Part shown: positions 26,791-36,598 of the stretch, piece by piece
How positions within the stretch are numbered: position 1 is the first letter of the stretch
How the letters are laid out: every line of letters starts with the position of its first letter
NCBI RefSeq assembly: GCF_001720135.1
Contig: NZ_MCRJ01000020.1
Span: forward strand, 1 to 44,049
DNA from: Methylobrevis pamukkalensis
GTDB lineage: Bacteria; Pseudomonadota; Alphaproteobacteria; Rhizobiales; Pleomorphomonadaceae
Reading direction: 5' to 3'
Length of the DNA: 44,049 nucleotides
Position numbers and translations under genes: made by a program
The notes under the pieces: generated by a model
What the model saw: the letters and a program-made list of their open reading frames with translations, nothing else
What the model was told of the DNA's origin: nothing
Database searches by the model: none

Positions 26791-27668
26791 ATGCTCGCCC
26801 TGCCCTTTCCGGCCATCGGCCCGGACATCGTCAGTATCGGTCCGTTCGATCTCGGCGGATTCGCGCTCGGCCCGTTTGCGCTGCGCTGGTATGCGCTCGC
26901 CTATGTGGGCGGCCTCATGTTCGGCTGGTGGTATCTGCGCCGCATGGTGCGTACCGACCGGCTCTGGGCCGGACGGACGCGGCCGGACGAGATCGACATC
27001 GACGATCTGCTGGTGTGGATGACGGCCGGCGTCGTGCTCGGCGGCCGCATCGGCTACGTGCTGTTCTACGATCTCGGCGCCTATCTCGCCGCCCCCTCGG
27101 AAATCCTGAAGGTCTGGCACGGCGGCATGTCGTTCCACGGCGGCCTCGCCGGCACGGCGCTCGCCATGCTGATCTTCGCCCGCCGCCGCGGCCTGTCGGT
27201 CCGCACCCTGTTCGATCTGTCCGCCGCCGCCGTGCCGCTCGGTCTCGGGCTCGGCCGCATCGCCAACTTCATCAACGGTGAGCTCTGGGGCCGGGTCACC
27301 GACGTGCCCTGGGCCGTGGTGTTTCCCCGCGAGGCCGCCGGCTGGGTGCCGCGCCATCCGAGCCAGCTCTACGAGGCGGCGCTGGAAGGCGTGGTGCTGA
27401 TGGCCGTCCTCACCGTGCTGGTGTGGAAGCGGCAGGCGCTGGCCCGGCCCGGCCTCGTCACCGGCGTGTTCGGCATCGGCTACGGCCTGTCGCGGATCGT
27501 CGTGGAGCATTTCCGCATGCCCGACCCGCAGGTCGGCTACCTCGCCTTCGACGTGGTGACCATGGGCATGGTGCTGTCGGTGCCGATGGTGCTGATCGGC
27601 CTCGCCTTCGTGCTGGCCGCGCCGAAGCGCCGGCCGGGACGCGCGACACGCCCGATCCGGACCGATGA
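26791..27668 (+). CDS. lgt: Prolipoprotein diacylglyceryl transferase Lgt, probable frameshift at the 3' end
   Basis: An inner-membrane enzyme with about seven helices that adds diacylglycerol to the lipobox cysteine of preprolipoproteins. Seen: [17 protein letters not shown] start, [24 protein letters not shown], and [25 protein letters not shown] (the Lgt signature), [12 protein letters not shown]. The frame of the gene has no stop and runs on into the next gene; a lost C near 27638-27650 (KRRPG instead of KRPAG) would put the end at TGA 27666-27668, overlapping the next ATG (ATGA) as is usual for this pair. With it the gene has 293 codons. The site of the lesion is inferred. Confidence 0.88.
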
Positions 27669-28740
27669 CCCCGCGGCCGGGAACCACGCGGCTCGGCGCG
27701 CGGATCGCCGGGCTGATCCGCGCGGGCGGGCCGTTGTCCGTCGCCGACTACATGGCGCTCTGCCTCGGCGATCCGCAGGACGGCTACTACATGGCCCGCG
27801 AGCCCTTCGGCGCCGCCGGCGACTTCGTGACCGCGCCCGAGATCAGCCAGATGTTCGGCGAACTGATCGGCCTCTGGTGCTTGGCGAATGGCAGAAGATG
27901 GGCGCGCCGGCGCGGGTCGCGCTGGTGGAACTCGGCCCCGGGCGCGGCACGCTGATGGCCGACGCCCTGCGCGCCGCCGCCGTCCGGCCCGACTTCCGCC
28001 GGGCGCTGGAGGTGCATCTGGTCGAGACCAGCGCGCGGCTGCGGGCGCGGCAGGCCGAGGCGCTCGCCGGTGCCGCGCCGGTCTGGCACGACGACATCGC
28101 CAGTCTGCCGGACCTGCCGCGGATCGTGATCGCCAACGAATTCTTCGACGCCCTGCCGGTGCGCCAGTATGTGAAGACCGGCGCCGGCTGGCTGGAGCGC
28201 GTGGTCGGCCTGTCTCAGGACGGCGAAAGCCTCGCCTTCGGCCTTGGCCCCGGCCGGCCCGATCCGGCCGAACTGCCCGAGGATGCGGCCGGCGCGCCGC
28301 AGGGCGCGATCGTCGAGGTCGCCCGCCCGGCGGCGGCGATCATGGCGCGGCTGGCCGAGGACGCCGTGCGCCACGGCGGGGCGATCCTGGCGATCGACTA
28401 CGGCCACGCCCGCTCCGGTGTCGGCGACACGCTGCAGGCCCTGCGCCACCACGCCTTCACCGACCCGCTGGCCGAGCCGGGCCTCGCCGACCTCACCGCC
28501 CACGTGGATTTCGCGGCGCTGGCCCGGGCAGCCCGCGGCGCGGGCGCCCAGGTCGACCCGGTGACGACGCAAGGCGACTTCCTGCTCGCCCTCGGCCTCG
28601 TGGAACGCGCCGGGACCCTCGGCGCCGGCAAGGACGCGGCGACGCAGGAGGCGCTCCGGGCAGCGGTGACGCGGCTTGCGGGCAACGGGCCTGGCGAGAT
28701 GGGGGAACTGTTCAAGGTGCTGGTGGTTCGGGGTGCGTGA
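27665..28740 (+). CDS. SAM-dependent methyltransferase, MidA/NDUFAF7 family (DUF185), frameshifted at 27880
   Basis: Starts [43 protein letters not shown]...[24 protein letters not shown], then changes frame and continues [31 protein letters not shown] (SAM motif ELGPGRG), [24 protein letters not shown] and a typical end. The family includes human NDUFAF7, which dimethylates an arginine of a complex I subunit; the bacterial target is unproven. TGCTTGG in place of TGCCTTGG at 27880 explains the break; 359 codons after repair. Its start overlaps the expected lgt stop. Confidence 0.9.
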
Positions 28741-28774
28741 GGGGTTTGGTGGTCACGCTCCGCATGAGGCCTCG

Positions 28775-28925
28775 CATTTCCCCTCTCCCCCAGGGGGAGA
28801 GGGTGGCCCGAAGGGTCGGGTGAGGGGGGCGGCCACAGGGGTCGCGTCGCCCGTCAGCCCCCTCATCCGGCCGCTGCGCGGCCATCTTCTCCCCCGAGGG
28901 GAGAAGGGTTTTCCCTCACCAGCAC
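28775..28925. repeat. GC-rich palindromic repeat, family B relative, paired units
   Basis: The first unit CCCCTCTCCCCCAGGGGGAG with GGTGGCCCGAAGGGTCGGGT and GAGGGGGGC; the second CCCTCATCCGGCCGCTGCGC with GGCCATCTTCTCCCCC and GAGGGGAGAAGGG. Both stem-forming; a typical Rhizobiales intergenic repeat. It fills most of the gap 28741-29023 between the methyltransferase and pgeF. Confidence 0.75.
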
Positions 28926-29023
28926 ACTCCGATCCGGCCGCCGCCCTCAAGACACCCGCCCCGCCCTTTGACAGGCGCGCCCATCCCCGCCACCATCCGC
29001 CCCCGTTCGAAAGGTGCTTCGCG

Positions 29024-29794
29024 ATGATGATCCAGTCCCCGGCACTGGCCGCCCTGCCCGGCATTCGCCACGGCTTCTTCACCCGCGAGGGCGGCGTCTC
29101 CACGGGGATCTATGCCTCGCTGAACCTCGGCGTCGGCTCGAACGACGACCGGGCGAATGTCATGGAAAACCGCGCCCGCGCGGCGACCGCGCTCGGCGTT
29201 GCGCCGGACCACCTCGTTTCGGCCTACCAGATCCACAGCCCGGACTGCCTCGTCGTCACCACGCCGTGGGCGCCGGAGGACAATCCGAAGGTGGATGCGC
29301 TGGTCACCCGCACGCCCGGCATCGCGGTCGCGGCCGGTTCGGCCGACTGCGGGCCGATCCTGTTTGCCGACGCGAAGGCCGGCGTGGTCGGCGCGGCGCA
29401 TTCGGGGTGGAAGGGCGCCTTCACCGGCGTGCTGGAATCGACCGTCGACACCATGGAGCGCGAGGGCGCGCGCCGCGCGGACATCGTTGCCGTGATCGGG
29501 CCGATGATCTCGCAGCGCGCCTATGAGGTCGGCCCGGAATTCCTCGCCCGGTTCCTCACCGCCGATCCGGCGAACGCCGCCTTCTTCGGCCCGTCGGAAC
29601 GCGATGGCCATGCCATGTTCGACCTGCCGGCCTATATCGCCATGCGGCTGAAGGCCGCCGGCGTCGGTCTCGTGGGCAGCACGGGCCTGTGCACCTATGC
29701 CGACGAGGCGCGCTTCTTTTCCTACCGCCGCATGACCCATCGCGGCGAGCCGGACTATGGCCGGCACCTGTCCGCCATCGCCCTCGTCGCCTGA
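29024..29794 (+). CDS. pgeF: Peptidoglycan editing factor PgeF / YfiH laccase-domain protein
   Basis: 256 residues, MMIQSPALAALPGIRHGFFTREGGVSTGIYASLNLG, the usual opening of the multicopper polyphenol oxidase (DUF152) family. Metal-type residues are present: His71 (YQIHS), Cys109 (SADCGPIL) and His126 (AAHSGWKG), matching E. coli YfiH H71, C107, H124. E. coli YfiH removes misincorporated serine from UDP-MurNAc; others in the family act on purine nucleosides. ATG 29024 or 29027, with AAAGG upstream. Downstream of lgt and midA as in other Rhizobiales. Confidence 0.92.
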   Translation: MMIQSPALAALPGIRHGFFTREGGVSTGIYASLNLGVGSNDDRANVMENRARAATALGVAPDHLVSAYQIHSPDCLVVTTPWAPEDNPKVDALVTRTPGIAVAAGSADCGPILFADAKAGVVGAAHSGWKGAFTGVLESTVDTMEREGARRADIVAVIGPMISQRAYEVGPEFLARFLTADPANAAFFGPSERDGHAMFDLPAYIAMRLKAAGVGLVGSTGLCTYADEARFFSYRRMTHRGEPDYGRHLSAIALVA

Positions 29795-29811
29795 CGCCTC
29801 CCGGAGTTTCC

Positions 29812-30965
29812 ATGGCCCTTCACTTCGACAGTTCCGAATTCGAGGCCCGGCAGGATGCGCTGGTGGCCGGGATGACCGAGCGCAAGCTCGACGCCATGCT
29901 GCTGTTTGCCCAGGAAAGCATGTACTGGCTGACCGGCTACGACAGCTTCGGCTTCTGCTTCTTCCAGTGCCTCGTGGTGCTGCGCGACCGCCGCACCGTG
30001 CTGCTGACCCGCCTGCCGGACCTGCGCCAGGCCCGCCACACCTCGATCATCGAGGACATCCGCCTGTGGGTGGACCGCGGCGAGGCGAGCCCCGTCGGCC
30101 AGCTCAAGGACCTGCTCGACGACCTCGACCTGCTCGGCGCCAAGATCGGCATCGAATACGACACCCACGGCCTGACCGCCAAGAACGGCCGCGCCCTCGA
30201 CGACGCCTGAAGACCTTCGCCGACCTGTCGGACGCCTCCGACCTCATCGCGGCGCTGCGCACCATCAAGTCGCCGGCCGAGGTCGCCTATGCCCGCGAGG
30301 CCGGGCGCCTCGCCGACCTCGCCTTCGAGGCCGGCATGGCCGAGATCCGCCCCGGCGCCGACGAGGGGAAGATTCTCGCGGCCATGCAGGGCGCGGTGTT
30401 CGAGAATGGCGGCGAATATCCCGCCAACGACTTCATCATCGGTTCGGGCGCCGACGCGCTGCTGTGCCGCCACAAGGCCGGCCGGCGCAAGCTCGACGCG
30501 AGCGACCAGATCACCCTGGAGTTTGCCGGCACCTGCCGTCATTACCACGCGGCCCTGATGCGCACGGTGGTGGTGGGCGAGCCCGGCACCCGGCATCTGG
30601 AGCTTTACGCCGCCGCCCGCGAGGCGCTGGAGGCAGTGGAGGCGGTGATGCGGCCCGGCAACGTGTTCGGCGACGTGTTCGACGCCCATGCGGCGGCGAT
30701 GGACGCCCACGGCCTGATGCAGCACCGGCTGAATGCCTGCGGCTACTCGCTGGGTGCGCGCTTCGCCCCGAGCTGGATGGACTGGCCGATGTTCTACCGC
30801 GGCAACAAGGCCGAGATCCGGCCGAACATGACGCTGTTCGCCCACATGATCCTCGCCGACTCGGCAACCGGCACCGCGATGACCCTCGGCCGCACCTATC
30901 TCACCACCGAGGGAGACCCGGAGCCGCTGTCGAAACTGTCGCTCGACCTGCCGGTCGTGCGCTGA
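29812..30965 (+). CDS. Peptidase M24 / creatinase-fold protein without metal ligands, frameshifted at about 30206
   Basis: The N-terminal creatinase domain (MALHFDSSEFEARQDALVAGMTERKLDAMLLFAQESMYWLTGYDSF) and the pita-bread domain (ALRTIKSPAEVAYAREAGRLADLAF...) are typical of Xaa-Pro peptidase relatives. But the five metal ligands are not kept: the first Asp is Glu in ITLEFAG, the second is Ala in YHAALMRT, the GHxxG His is Tyr in CGYSLG, and the two late Glu are absent (LFAHMILAD, MTLGRTYL). It may be a non-metal hydrolase like creatinase or ectoine hydrolase. GCCTGAAG for expected GCCCTGAAG makes a false stop at 30208; repaired length 385 codons. Confidence 0.82.
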
Positions 30966-31020
30966 CACGGCCCGGCTTGCCAGAGGCGCCGTAAAATCGG
31001 ATGGTTCGCCCCGCCGACGA

Positions 31021-31070
31021 AGCGCCGCAGGGGCCGACGCAGCGCCGCAGAGGCCGACGCGGCGCAGAGG
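31021..31070 (+). repeat. 20-bp tandem repeat, 2.5 copies
   Basis: AGCGCCGCAGGGGCCGACGC (31021-31040), AGCGCCGCAGAGGCCGACGC (31041-31060) and a partial third copy to 31070, one base different between full copies. It lies just before the start of the Tat lipoprotein gene. Confidence 0.75.
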
Positions 31071-31085
31071 ATGGAGCAGACCGAC

Positions 31086-31699
31086 ATGACGGACAGGACG
31101 CCGACCCGCCTACAGCCGAGCCGCCGACGGTTTATCGCCGGGCTCGCCGCCAGCGGCGCAAGCCTCCTTCTTGCCGCCTGCCAGAGCCGCACCGGCGGCC
31201 AGACCGCCTCGACCACGTCGTCGCCGCAGCGCGCCACCCTCACGCCCCGCCGGATGCGACCCGGCCGAACCGCGCGCCCGTGCAGGGCTCCGCCGCCACC
31301 TTCCGCTTCGACCAGATGCTGGGCCTGCCCACCACCCAGGCCGACGATCTCGCCGGCCGGATCGGCAGCCGCGCCCGCAGCCGCGGCCTGGCCCTCGTGC
31401 GCCAGGGCGACCCCAACGCCTCCTACCGGGTGCTCGGCTATCTCTCGGCCGCCGGCGACGACAAGGGCACCGCCGTTTCCTACGTGTGGGACGTGATGGA
31501 CCCGAACAACCGCCGGCTCCACCGCATCTCCGGCTTCGAACTCGCCGGCGACGCCGGCGGCGACCCGTGGTCGGGCGTCAGCAGCACCACGCTCGACGCC
31601 ATTGCCGCCCGCACCGTGGAGGCGCTGGCCGCCTGGACCAACCTGCCGCCGCCCTCCCCGGCCGCGCCGCAGATCGCCGCCGGCGGCACCTCGATCTGA
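31086..31699 (+). CDS. Tat-exported lipoprotein of unknown function, frameshifted near 31248
   Basis: The N-terminus has the twin-arginine motif SRRRFIAG and a lipobox LLAAC with Cys at residue 32, so it is a probable Tat lipoprotein. After a Ser/Thr linker the frame changes and the mature domain continues with DATRPNRAPVQGSAATFRFDQMLGLPTTQADDLAGRIGSRA, LVRQGDPNASYRVLGYLSAAGDDKGTAVSYVWDVMDPNNRRLHRISGFE, and ends NLPPPSPAAPQIAAGGTSI. I recall similar proteins beside prs in Rhizobiales but no function. One base is missing in the run near 31247-31250 or close to it; 205 codons when repaired. ATG 31086 is chosen for its spaced GGAG; ATG 31071 is an alternative. Confidence 0.78.
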
Positions 31700-31718
31700 T
31701 CGGGGATCTGATCGGGGA
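31695..31718 (+). repeat. 12-bp tandem repeat overlapping the lipoprotein stop
   Basis: TCTGATCGGGGA occurs twice in a row, followed by TCTGATCCTGATCCT. The first copy contains the lipoprotein stop codon (TGA 31697-31699). Confidence 0.7.
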
Positions 31719-31862
31719 TCTGATCCTGATCCTCCCGGCAGGCGCCTCCGGGCGCGGATCACGGCGTCCGGATCGTTGCGACCGGTCCCCCGAATTTGCC
31801 CGCTGCGGCATCACGCTGTGGATGGCCGTGCCCGCGGCGACGGAGCTGTGCCTGCGGCGCTG

Positions 31863-31890
31863 TTTACACGGCGACGAGGACACTGATATA
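31863..31890 (+). promoter_or_regulatory. prs: Probable sigma70-type promoter for prs
   Basis: TTTACA at 31863-31868, a 16 bp spacer, and GATATA at 31885-31890, about 100 bp before the prs start. The rest of the 288 bp gap 31700-31987 shows only the end of the 12-bp repeat. Confidence 0.45.
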
Positions 31891-31987
31891 CCGCGCCTTC
31901 CGCGGGAAAAGGCCATCGGCCGCCGCTCGAGGTGCCCCGTCGCATGGAGCCCGCCCGCTCCGTGACGTTTGTCAAGGATCAGGCTCC

Positions 31988-32920
<933 letters not shown>

Positions 32921-33012
32921 GGCGGGCCGGCGAGGACTGCGGGTCACGCGGGTTCTGCCTCTCCACCGTCTCCGCCGGCCATGCGGCAGCTTTGCCTCAG
33001 CCCGTCCCCCCC

Positions 33013-33549
33013 TCAGCCCGTCGTCCGCGCCAGAACCTTCCGCCGCGCCACGTGGCTCGACAGGTCCATGATCTGCGCCTTCGTCAGGACGCGCTTCGGC
33101 AGGATCTCGGCCAGCTGCGGCGTATCGTAGAAGACGAACAGGTCGCGGCTCTCGCGGGCGTCGTGGAGTTGCTGCCAGCCGCGCTTCGTCTCCTTCCGCC
33201 CCTCGCGCCAGGCGATGCCGGCGTCCGACCACGACAGGCGGCGCGGCGCCTGGAACTGCGGGTTGCGGGCGAACTGCCGGCGCGCGTTGGCCGGCAGCTG
33301 CAGATGCCAGCCGGCGAAATGCAGGATCGCCGTCACCGGCACCATCACCACCTGCGACAGCAGGGCGCGGGTCAGCGGATCGCCGGGGATCACGAAATAG
33401 GTGATGGCGGAGCCGGCCATGTGGGTGCCGCTGATCGAGCGCCTGAGGCCCCGGAGGAACACCGCCCGGCTGGCGGCCAGCACGTCGGCCTCGGTCAGCT
33501 GGTAATCGACCGATCCGCCCGTCTCGCCCGTCTCGTCCATCTCGTCCAC
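33013..33549 (-). CDS. YcxB-like domain protein with two membrane segments
   Basis: About 178 residues. An acidic leader, VDYQLTEADVLAASRAVFLRG, then two hydrophobic stretches (SGTHMAGSAITYFVIPGDPL..., LLSQVVMVPVTAILHFAGWHLQL), then a soluble tail with LHDARESRDLFVFYDTPQLAEILPKRVLTKAQ. The tail resembles YcxB-like proteins (FVFY...AEILPKR, like the bacterial PH-type end). A GTG start at 33549 is chosen because GGAGG lies 8 bp upstream; ATG 33540 has none. Function unknown. It is divergent from rplY and convergent with prs. Confidence 0.75.
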   Translation of the reverse strand: MDEMDETGETGGSVDYQLTEADVLAASRAVFLRGLRRSISGTHMAGSAITYFVIPGDPLTRALLSQVVMVPVTAILHFAGWHLQLPANARRQFARNPQFQAPRRLSWSDAGIAWREGRKETKRGWQQLHDARESRDLFVFYDTPQLAEILPKRVLTKAQIMDLSSHVARRKVLARTTG

Positions 33550-33727
33550 AGCATGGTCCTCCCGCGGACAGGTGGCACGCGCCCCCGTCTCTTGCGGGCG
33601 GAACGGTACGGGCGGGCACGGTCCGTGTCCATCATGCGGGGCCGGACAAACTGTTGCGAATTCCGTCACCGGCGGGTGTTGCAAGGGGCCTGCAGCGCGG
33701 ATTTCCGGGAATTCCGCCGCTGGCAGC

Positions 33728-33756
33728 TTGAGAAAACGGCGCGCATGGCCTATAAG
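33728..33756 (+). promoter_or_regulatory. rplY: Probable housekeeping promoter of rplY
   Basis: TTGAGA at 33728-33733, 17 bp spacer, TATAAG at 33751-33756, about 97 bp before the rplY start. This matches a vegetative sigma promoter well. It lies in the 303 bp gap 33550-33852; nothing else is seen there. Confidence 0.6.
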
Positions 33757-33852
33757 CCCGCCGACCCGGTTCGCACCCCTGGAGGCAGCCGGGCGATGCC
33801 GCTTGGAAAAAGCGGCGTCTCAATCCAATCATCTCTTTGAGGAGAAGCACCG

Positions 33853-34470
33853 ATGGCTCAGAACTATGAGCTCAAGGCGACGGTGCGCGAGCGGGTCGGC
33901 AAGGGGGCCGCGCGTGCACTTCGTCGCGAAGGACTGGTACCGGCCGTGATCTACGGGGACAAGAAGTCTCCGATCGCGATCTCGATCCCGTCGAAGGAAA
34001 CCACCCTGCGTCTGCATGGCGGCGGCTTCCTGACCCACGTCGTCACCATCGACGTCGACGGCGAGAAGATCGACGTGATTCCGCGCGACTACCAGCTCGA
34101 CCCGGTCAAGGACACCCTTGTCCACGTCGACTACCTGCGCGTTTCGGCCTCGTCGAAGCTCACGGTCGACATTCCGGTGCATTTCCTCAACCAGGACACC
34201 TGCCCGGGCATCAAGCGCGGCGGCGTGCTGAACATCGTCCGCCACGAGGTGGAGATGGAAGTGTCGGCCGACGCGATCCCCGAGTATATCGAGGTCGATC
34301 TGGCGGGCGCCGAAGTCGGTGACTCGATCCACATCTCGGCCGTGACCCTGCCCAAGGGCGCCCGTCCGGTGATTTCCGACCGCGATTTCACGATCGCCAC
34401 CATCGCGGCCCCCGCCGCGCTGAAGTCGGAAGAAGCCGGCGCCGACGCCGAGGCCGACACGGCGGAGTGA
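33853..34470 (+). CDS. rplY: 50S ribosomal protein L25/general stress protein Ctc
   Basis: 205 residues, the long (Ctc-type) form with an L25 domain that binds 5S rRNA and a C-terminal beta domain. Seen: [77 protein letters not shown], and [22 protein letters not shown]. Acidic Ala-rich tail ([13 protein letters not shown]). TTTGAGGAGAAGCACCG before the ATG gives a strong RBS. It starts the rplY-pth-ychF group and has its own terminator. Confidence 0.96.
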   Translation: MAQNYELKATVRERVGKGAARALRREGLVPAVIYGDKKSPIAISIPSKETTLRLHGGGFLTHVVTIDVDGEKIDVIPRDYQLDPVKDTLVHVDYLRVSASSKLTVDIPVHFLNQDTCPGIKRGGVLNIVRHEVEMEVSADAIPEYIEVDLAGAEVGDSIHISAVTLPKGARPVISDRDFTIATIAAPAALKSEEAGADAEADTAE

Positions 34471-34492
34471 TCCGCCGGCCGTCGATGCATCC

Positions 34493-34531
34493 CTTCGCCG
34501 CTGCGGAACCCCGCGGCGGCGAAGCCGTTTT
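34493..34531 (+). terminator. Terminator-like hairpin after rplY
   Basis: CTTCGCCGC (34493-34501) pairs with GCGGCGAAG (34516-34524), with inner GCGG/CCGC pairing, followed by CCGTTTT. A partial terminator that may let some transcription continue into pth. Confidence 0.55.
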
Positions 34532-34576
34532 CCGGACCCGCCCGATCCCGGCGGCTCAGTCTCGGGGCAACTCGCC

Positions 34577-35284
34577 ATGCTGCTGATCGCAGGTTTGGGC
34601 AATCCCGGCGCCCGCTATGCCGGCAACCGCCACAACATCGGCTTCATGGCGGTCGACCGCATCCATGACCTGTACCGCTTCGGTCCGTGGCGCTCGAAGT
34701 TCCAGGCCGAGATCGCCGAAGGCACCATCGACGGCCAGAAGGTGCTGCTGATGAAGCCGCTCACCTTCATGAACGAGAGCGGCCGCGCGGTCGGCGAGGC
34801 CGCGCGCTTCCACAAGATCGCGCCCGGGCAGATCGTCGTGATCCATGACGAGCTCGACCTGCCGGCGGCGAAGATGCGGGTGAAGACCGGCGGCGGCCAC
34901 GGCGGCCACAACGGCCTGCGCTCCCTCGACGCCCACCTCGGCAAGGACTACCGCCGCATCCGCCTCGGCATCGGCCATCCGGGCGACAAGGACCAGGTCC
35001 ACAACCACGTGCTTGGCGACTTCCACAAGGTCGACCGCGAATGGATCGACCCGCTGCTGGACGCGCTGGCGGCGCAGGCGCCACTGCTGGTCGCCGGCGA
35101 GGACGAGACATTCGCGAGCAAGGTGCATCTGGCGACCGCGCCGGACAAGCCCGCGCGCAAGCCGAAGCCCGCCGCCCCTCCCGCCCCGGCGGCCCCCGCC
35201 GACATCGCGGCCCCGACCCGGGCCGCCGACACTCCGAAGAGCGCCCTCGCCGAGGGTCTTGCGAAATTGCTGCGCCGGGACTGA
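34577..35284 (+). CDS. pth: Peptidyl-tRNA hydrolase
   Basis: 235 residues. [28 protein letters not shown] carries the catalytic His region, [42 protein letters not shown] and [24 protein letters not shown] are Pth motifs. It releases the tRNA from peptidyl-tRNA dropped from ribosomes. The C-terminal 45 residues are a Pro/Ala-rich linker plus [15 protein letters not shown], a common rhizobial extension. Next gene ychF starts 32 bp downstream. Confidence 0.96.
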   Translation: MLLIAGLGNPGARYAGNRHNIGFMAVDRIHDLYRFGPWRSKFQAEIAEGTIDGQKVLLMKPLTFMNESGRAVGEAARFHKIAPGQIVVIHDELDLPAAKMRVKTGGGHGGHNGLRSLDAHLGKDYRRIRLGIGHPGDKDQVHNHVLGDFHKVDREWIDPLLDALAAQAPLLVAGEDETFASKVHLATAPDKPARKPKPAAPPAPAAPADIAAPTRAADTPKSALAEGLAKLLRRD

Positions 35285-35316
35285 CCGGTCCGCGCCCGTT
35301 GAAAGGTTGAAGTGAC

Positions 35317-36411
35317 ATGGGTTTCAAGTGCGGCATCGTCGGCCTGCCGAACGTCGGGAAATCGACGCTGTTCAACGCCCTGACCAAGACGGCGGCGGCG
35401 CAGGCGGCCAACTATCCCTTCTGCACCATCGAGCCGAACACCGGCGACGTGGCCGTGCCCGACCCGCGGCTGTTCAGGATTGCCGCGTCCGCCAAGTCGG
35501 CGAACATCGTGCCGACCCGCCTCACCTTCGTCGACATCGCCGGCCTGGTGCGCGGCGCGTCCAAGGGTGAGGGCCTCGGCAACCAGTTCCTCGCCAACAT
35601 CCGCGAGTGCGATGCGATCGCCCACGTGCTGCGCTGCTTCGAGGACGACGACATCACCCACGTCGAGGGCCGGGTCGACCCGATCGCCGACGCCGAGACC
35701 ATCGAGACCGAGCTGATGCTCGCCGACCTCGAAAGCCTCGAGCGCCGGGTGATCCCGCTGCGCAAGCGGGCCCAGGGCGGCGACAAGGACGCGAAGGAAC
35801 AGGTCGAGCTGATGGACGCGGCGCTGACGCTGCTGCAGGCCGGACAGCCGGCCCGGCTGGTCGACGTGCCGAAGGGCCAGGAGAAGGCCTTCGCCATGCT
35901 CAACCTGCTCTCGTCGAAGCCGATCCTCTACGTCTGCAACGTCGAGGAGGCTGCGGCCGCCACCGGCAATGCCCAGTCCGCCCGGGTGTTCGAGAAGGCG
36001 GCCGCCGAAGGCGCGCGCGCCGTGGTGATCTCGGCCGCCATCGAATCGGAGATCGCCCAGCTGCCGGCCGAGGAACAGGCCGACTACATGGAGGCGATCG
36101 GACTGGAGGAGCCGGGTCTCGACCGGCTGATCCGCGCCGGCTACGAGCTGCTCGGCCTGATCACCTATTTCACCGCCGGCCCGAAGGAGGCCCGCGCCTG
36201 GACGATCACCAAGGGCACCAAGGCGCCGGGCGCCGCGGGCGTGATCCACACCGACTTCGAGCGCGGCTTCATCCGCGCCCAGACCATCGCCTACGAGGAT
36301 TTCGTGACGCTGGGCGAAGTCGGCGCCAAGGACGCCGGCAAGGCCCGGGACGAAGGCAAGGAATATGTCGTCCACGACGGCGACGTGATGCTGTTCAAGT
36401 TCAACACCTGA
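35317..36411 (+). CDS. ychF: Redox-regulated ATPase YchF (Obg family)
   Basis: 364 residues, the family length. G1 GLPNVGKSTLFNALTKTAAAQAANYPFCTIEPN, G3 LTFVDIAGLVRGASKGEGLGNQFL, a coiled-coil insertion, the NVEE in place of the GTP-specific NKxD (hence ATP preference), and a C-terminal TGS domain (FTAGPKEARAWTITKGTKAPGAAGVIHTDFERGFIRA...EYVVHDGDVMLFKFNT). It binds ribosomes and is linked to stress. It follows pth closely and is probably co-transcribed. Confidence 0.97.
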   Translation: MGFKCGIVGLPNVGKSTLFNALTKTAAAQAANYPFCTIEPNTGDVAVPDPRLFRIAASAKSANIVPTRLTFVDIAGLVRGASKGEGLGNQFLANIRECDAIAHVLRCFEDDDITHVEGRVDPIADAETIETELMLADLESLERRVIPLRKRAQGGDKDAKEQVELMDAALTLLQAGQPARLVDVPKGQEKAFAMLNLLSSKPILYVCNVEEAAAATGNAQSARVFEKAAAEGARAVVISAAIESEIAQLPAEEQADYMEAIGLEEPGLDRLIRAGYELLGLITYFTAGPKEARAWTITKGTKAPGAAGVIHTDFERGFIRAQTIAYEDFVTLGEVGAKDAGKARDEGKEYVVHDGDVMLFKFNT

Positions 36412-36434
36412 GCGGTGACACGGACCGGCGACAC

Positions 36435-36484
36435 GGGCCTGTGACATGGGCCTGTGACATGGGCCAACTACATGGGCCCGTGAC
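36435..36484 (+). repeat. 13-bp tandem repeat, about four units
   Basis: GGGCCTGTGACAT at 36435-36447 and 36448-36460, then GGGCCAACTACAT (36461-36473) and GGGCCCGTGAC (36474-36484). It lies in the gap between ychF and the DxD protein. Confidence 0.75.
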
Positions 36485-36598
36485 GGAGTGCGCGATTGCT
36501 GTCAGGCTGATTCATCGTGGCGGGTATCCCCGGATTCGGGCCCCCGCCGCAGGCGCATCGGCCGGGGGGCCGGCGATCTTCAACGGGGGGAGGCGCAG

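Noticed and set aside
26791..28740. A genuine Lgt-methyltransferase fusion protein
   Set aside because: The methyltransferase has its own start and N-terminal domain in another frame, and two single-base losses explain the long frame.
31021..31070. CRISPR-like repeat array
   Set aside because: The 20-bp units are directly adjacent with no spacers and only 2.5 copies.
36435..36484. CRISPR array or origin iterons
   Set aside because: Units are 13 bp, contiguous and few; no cas or replication genes nearby.
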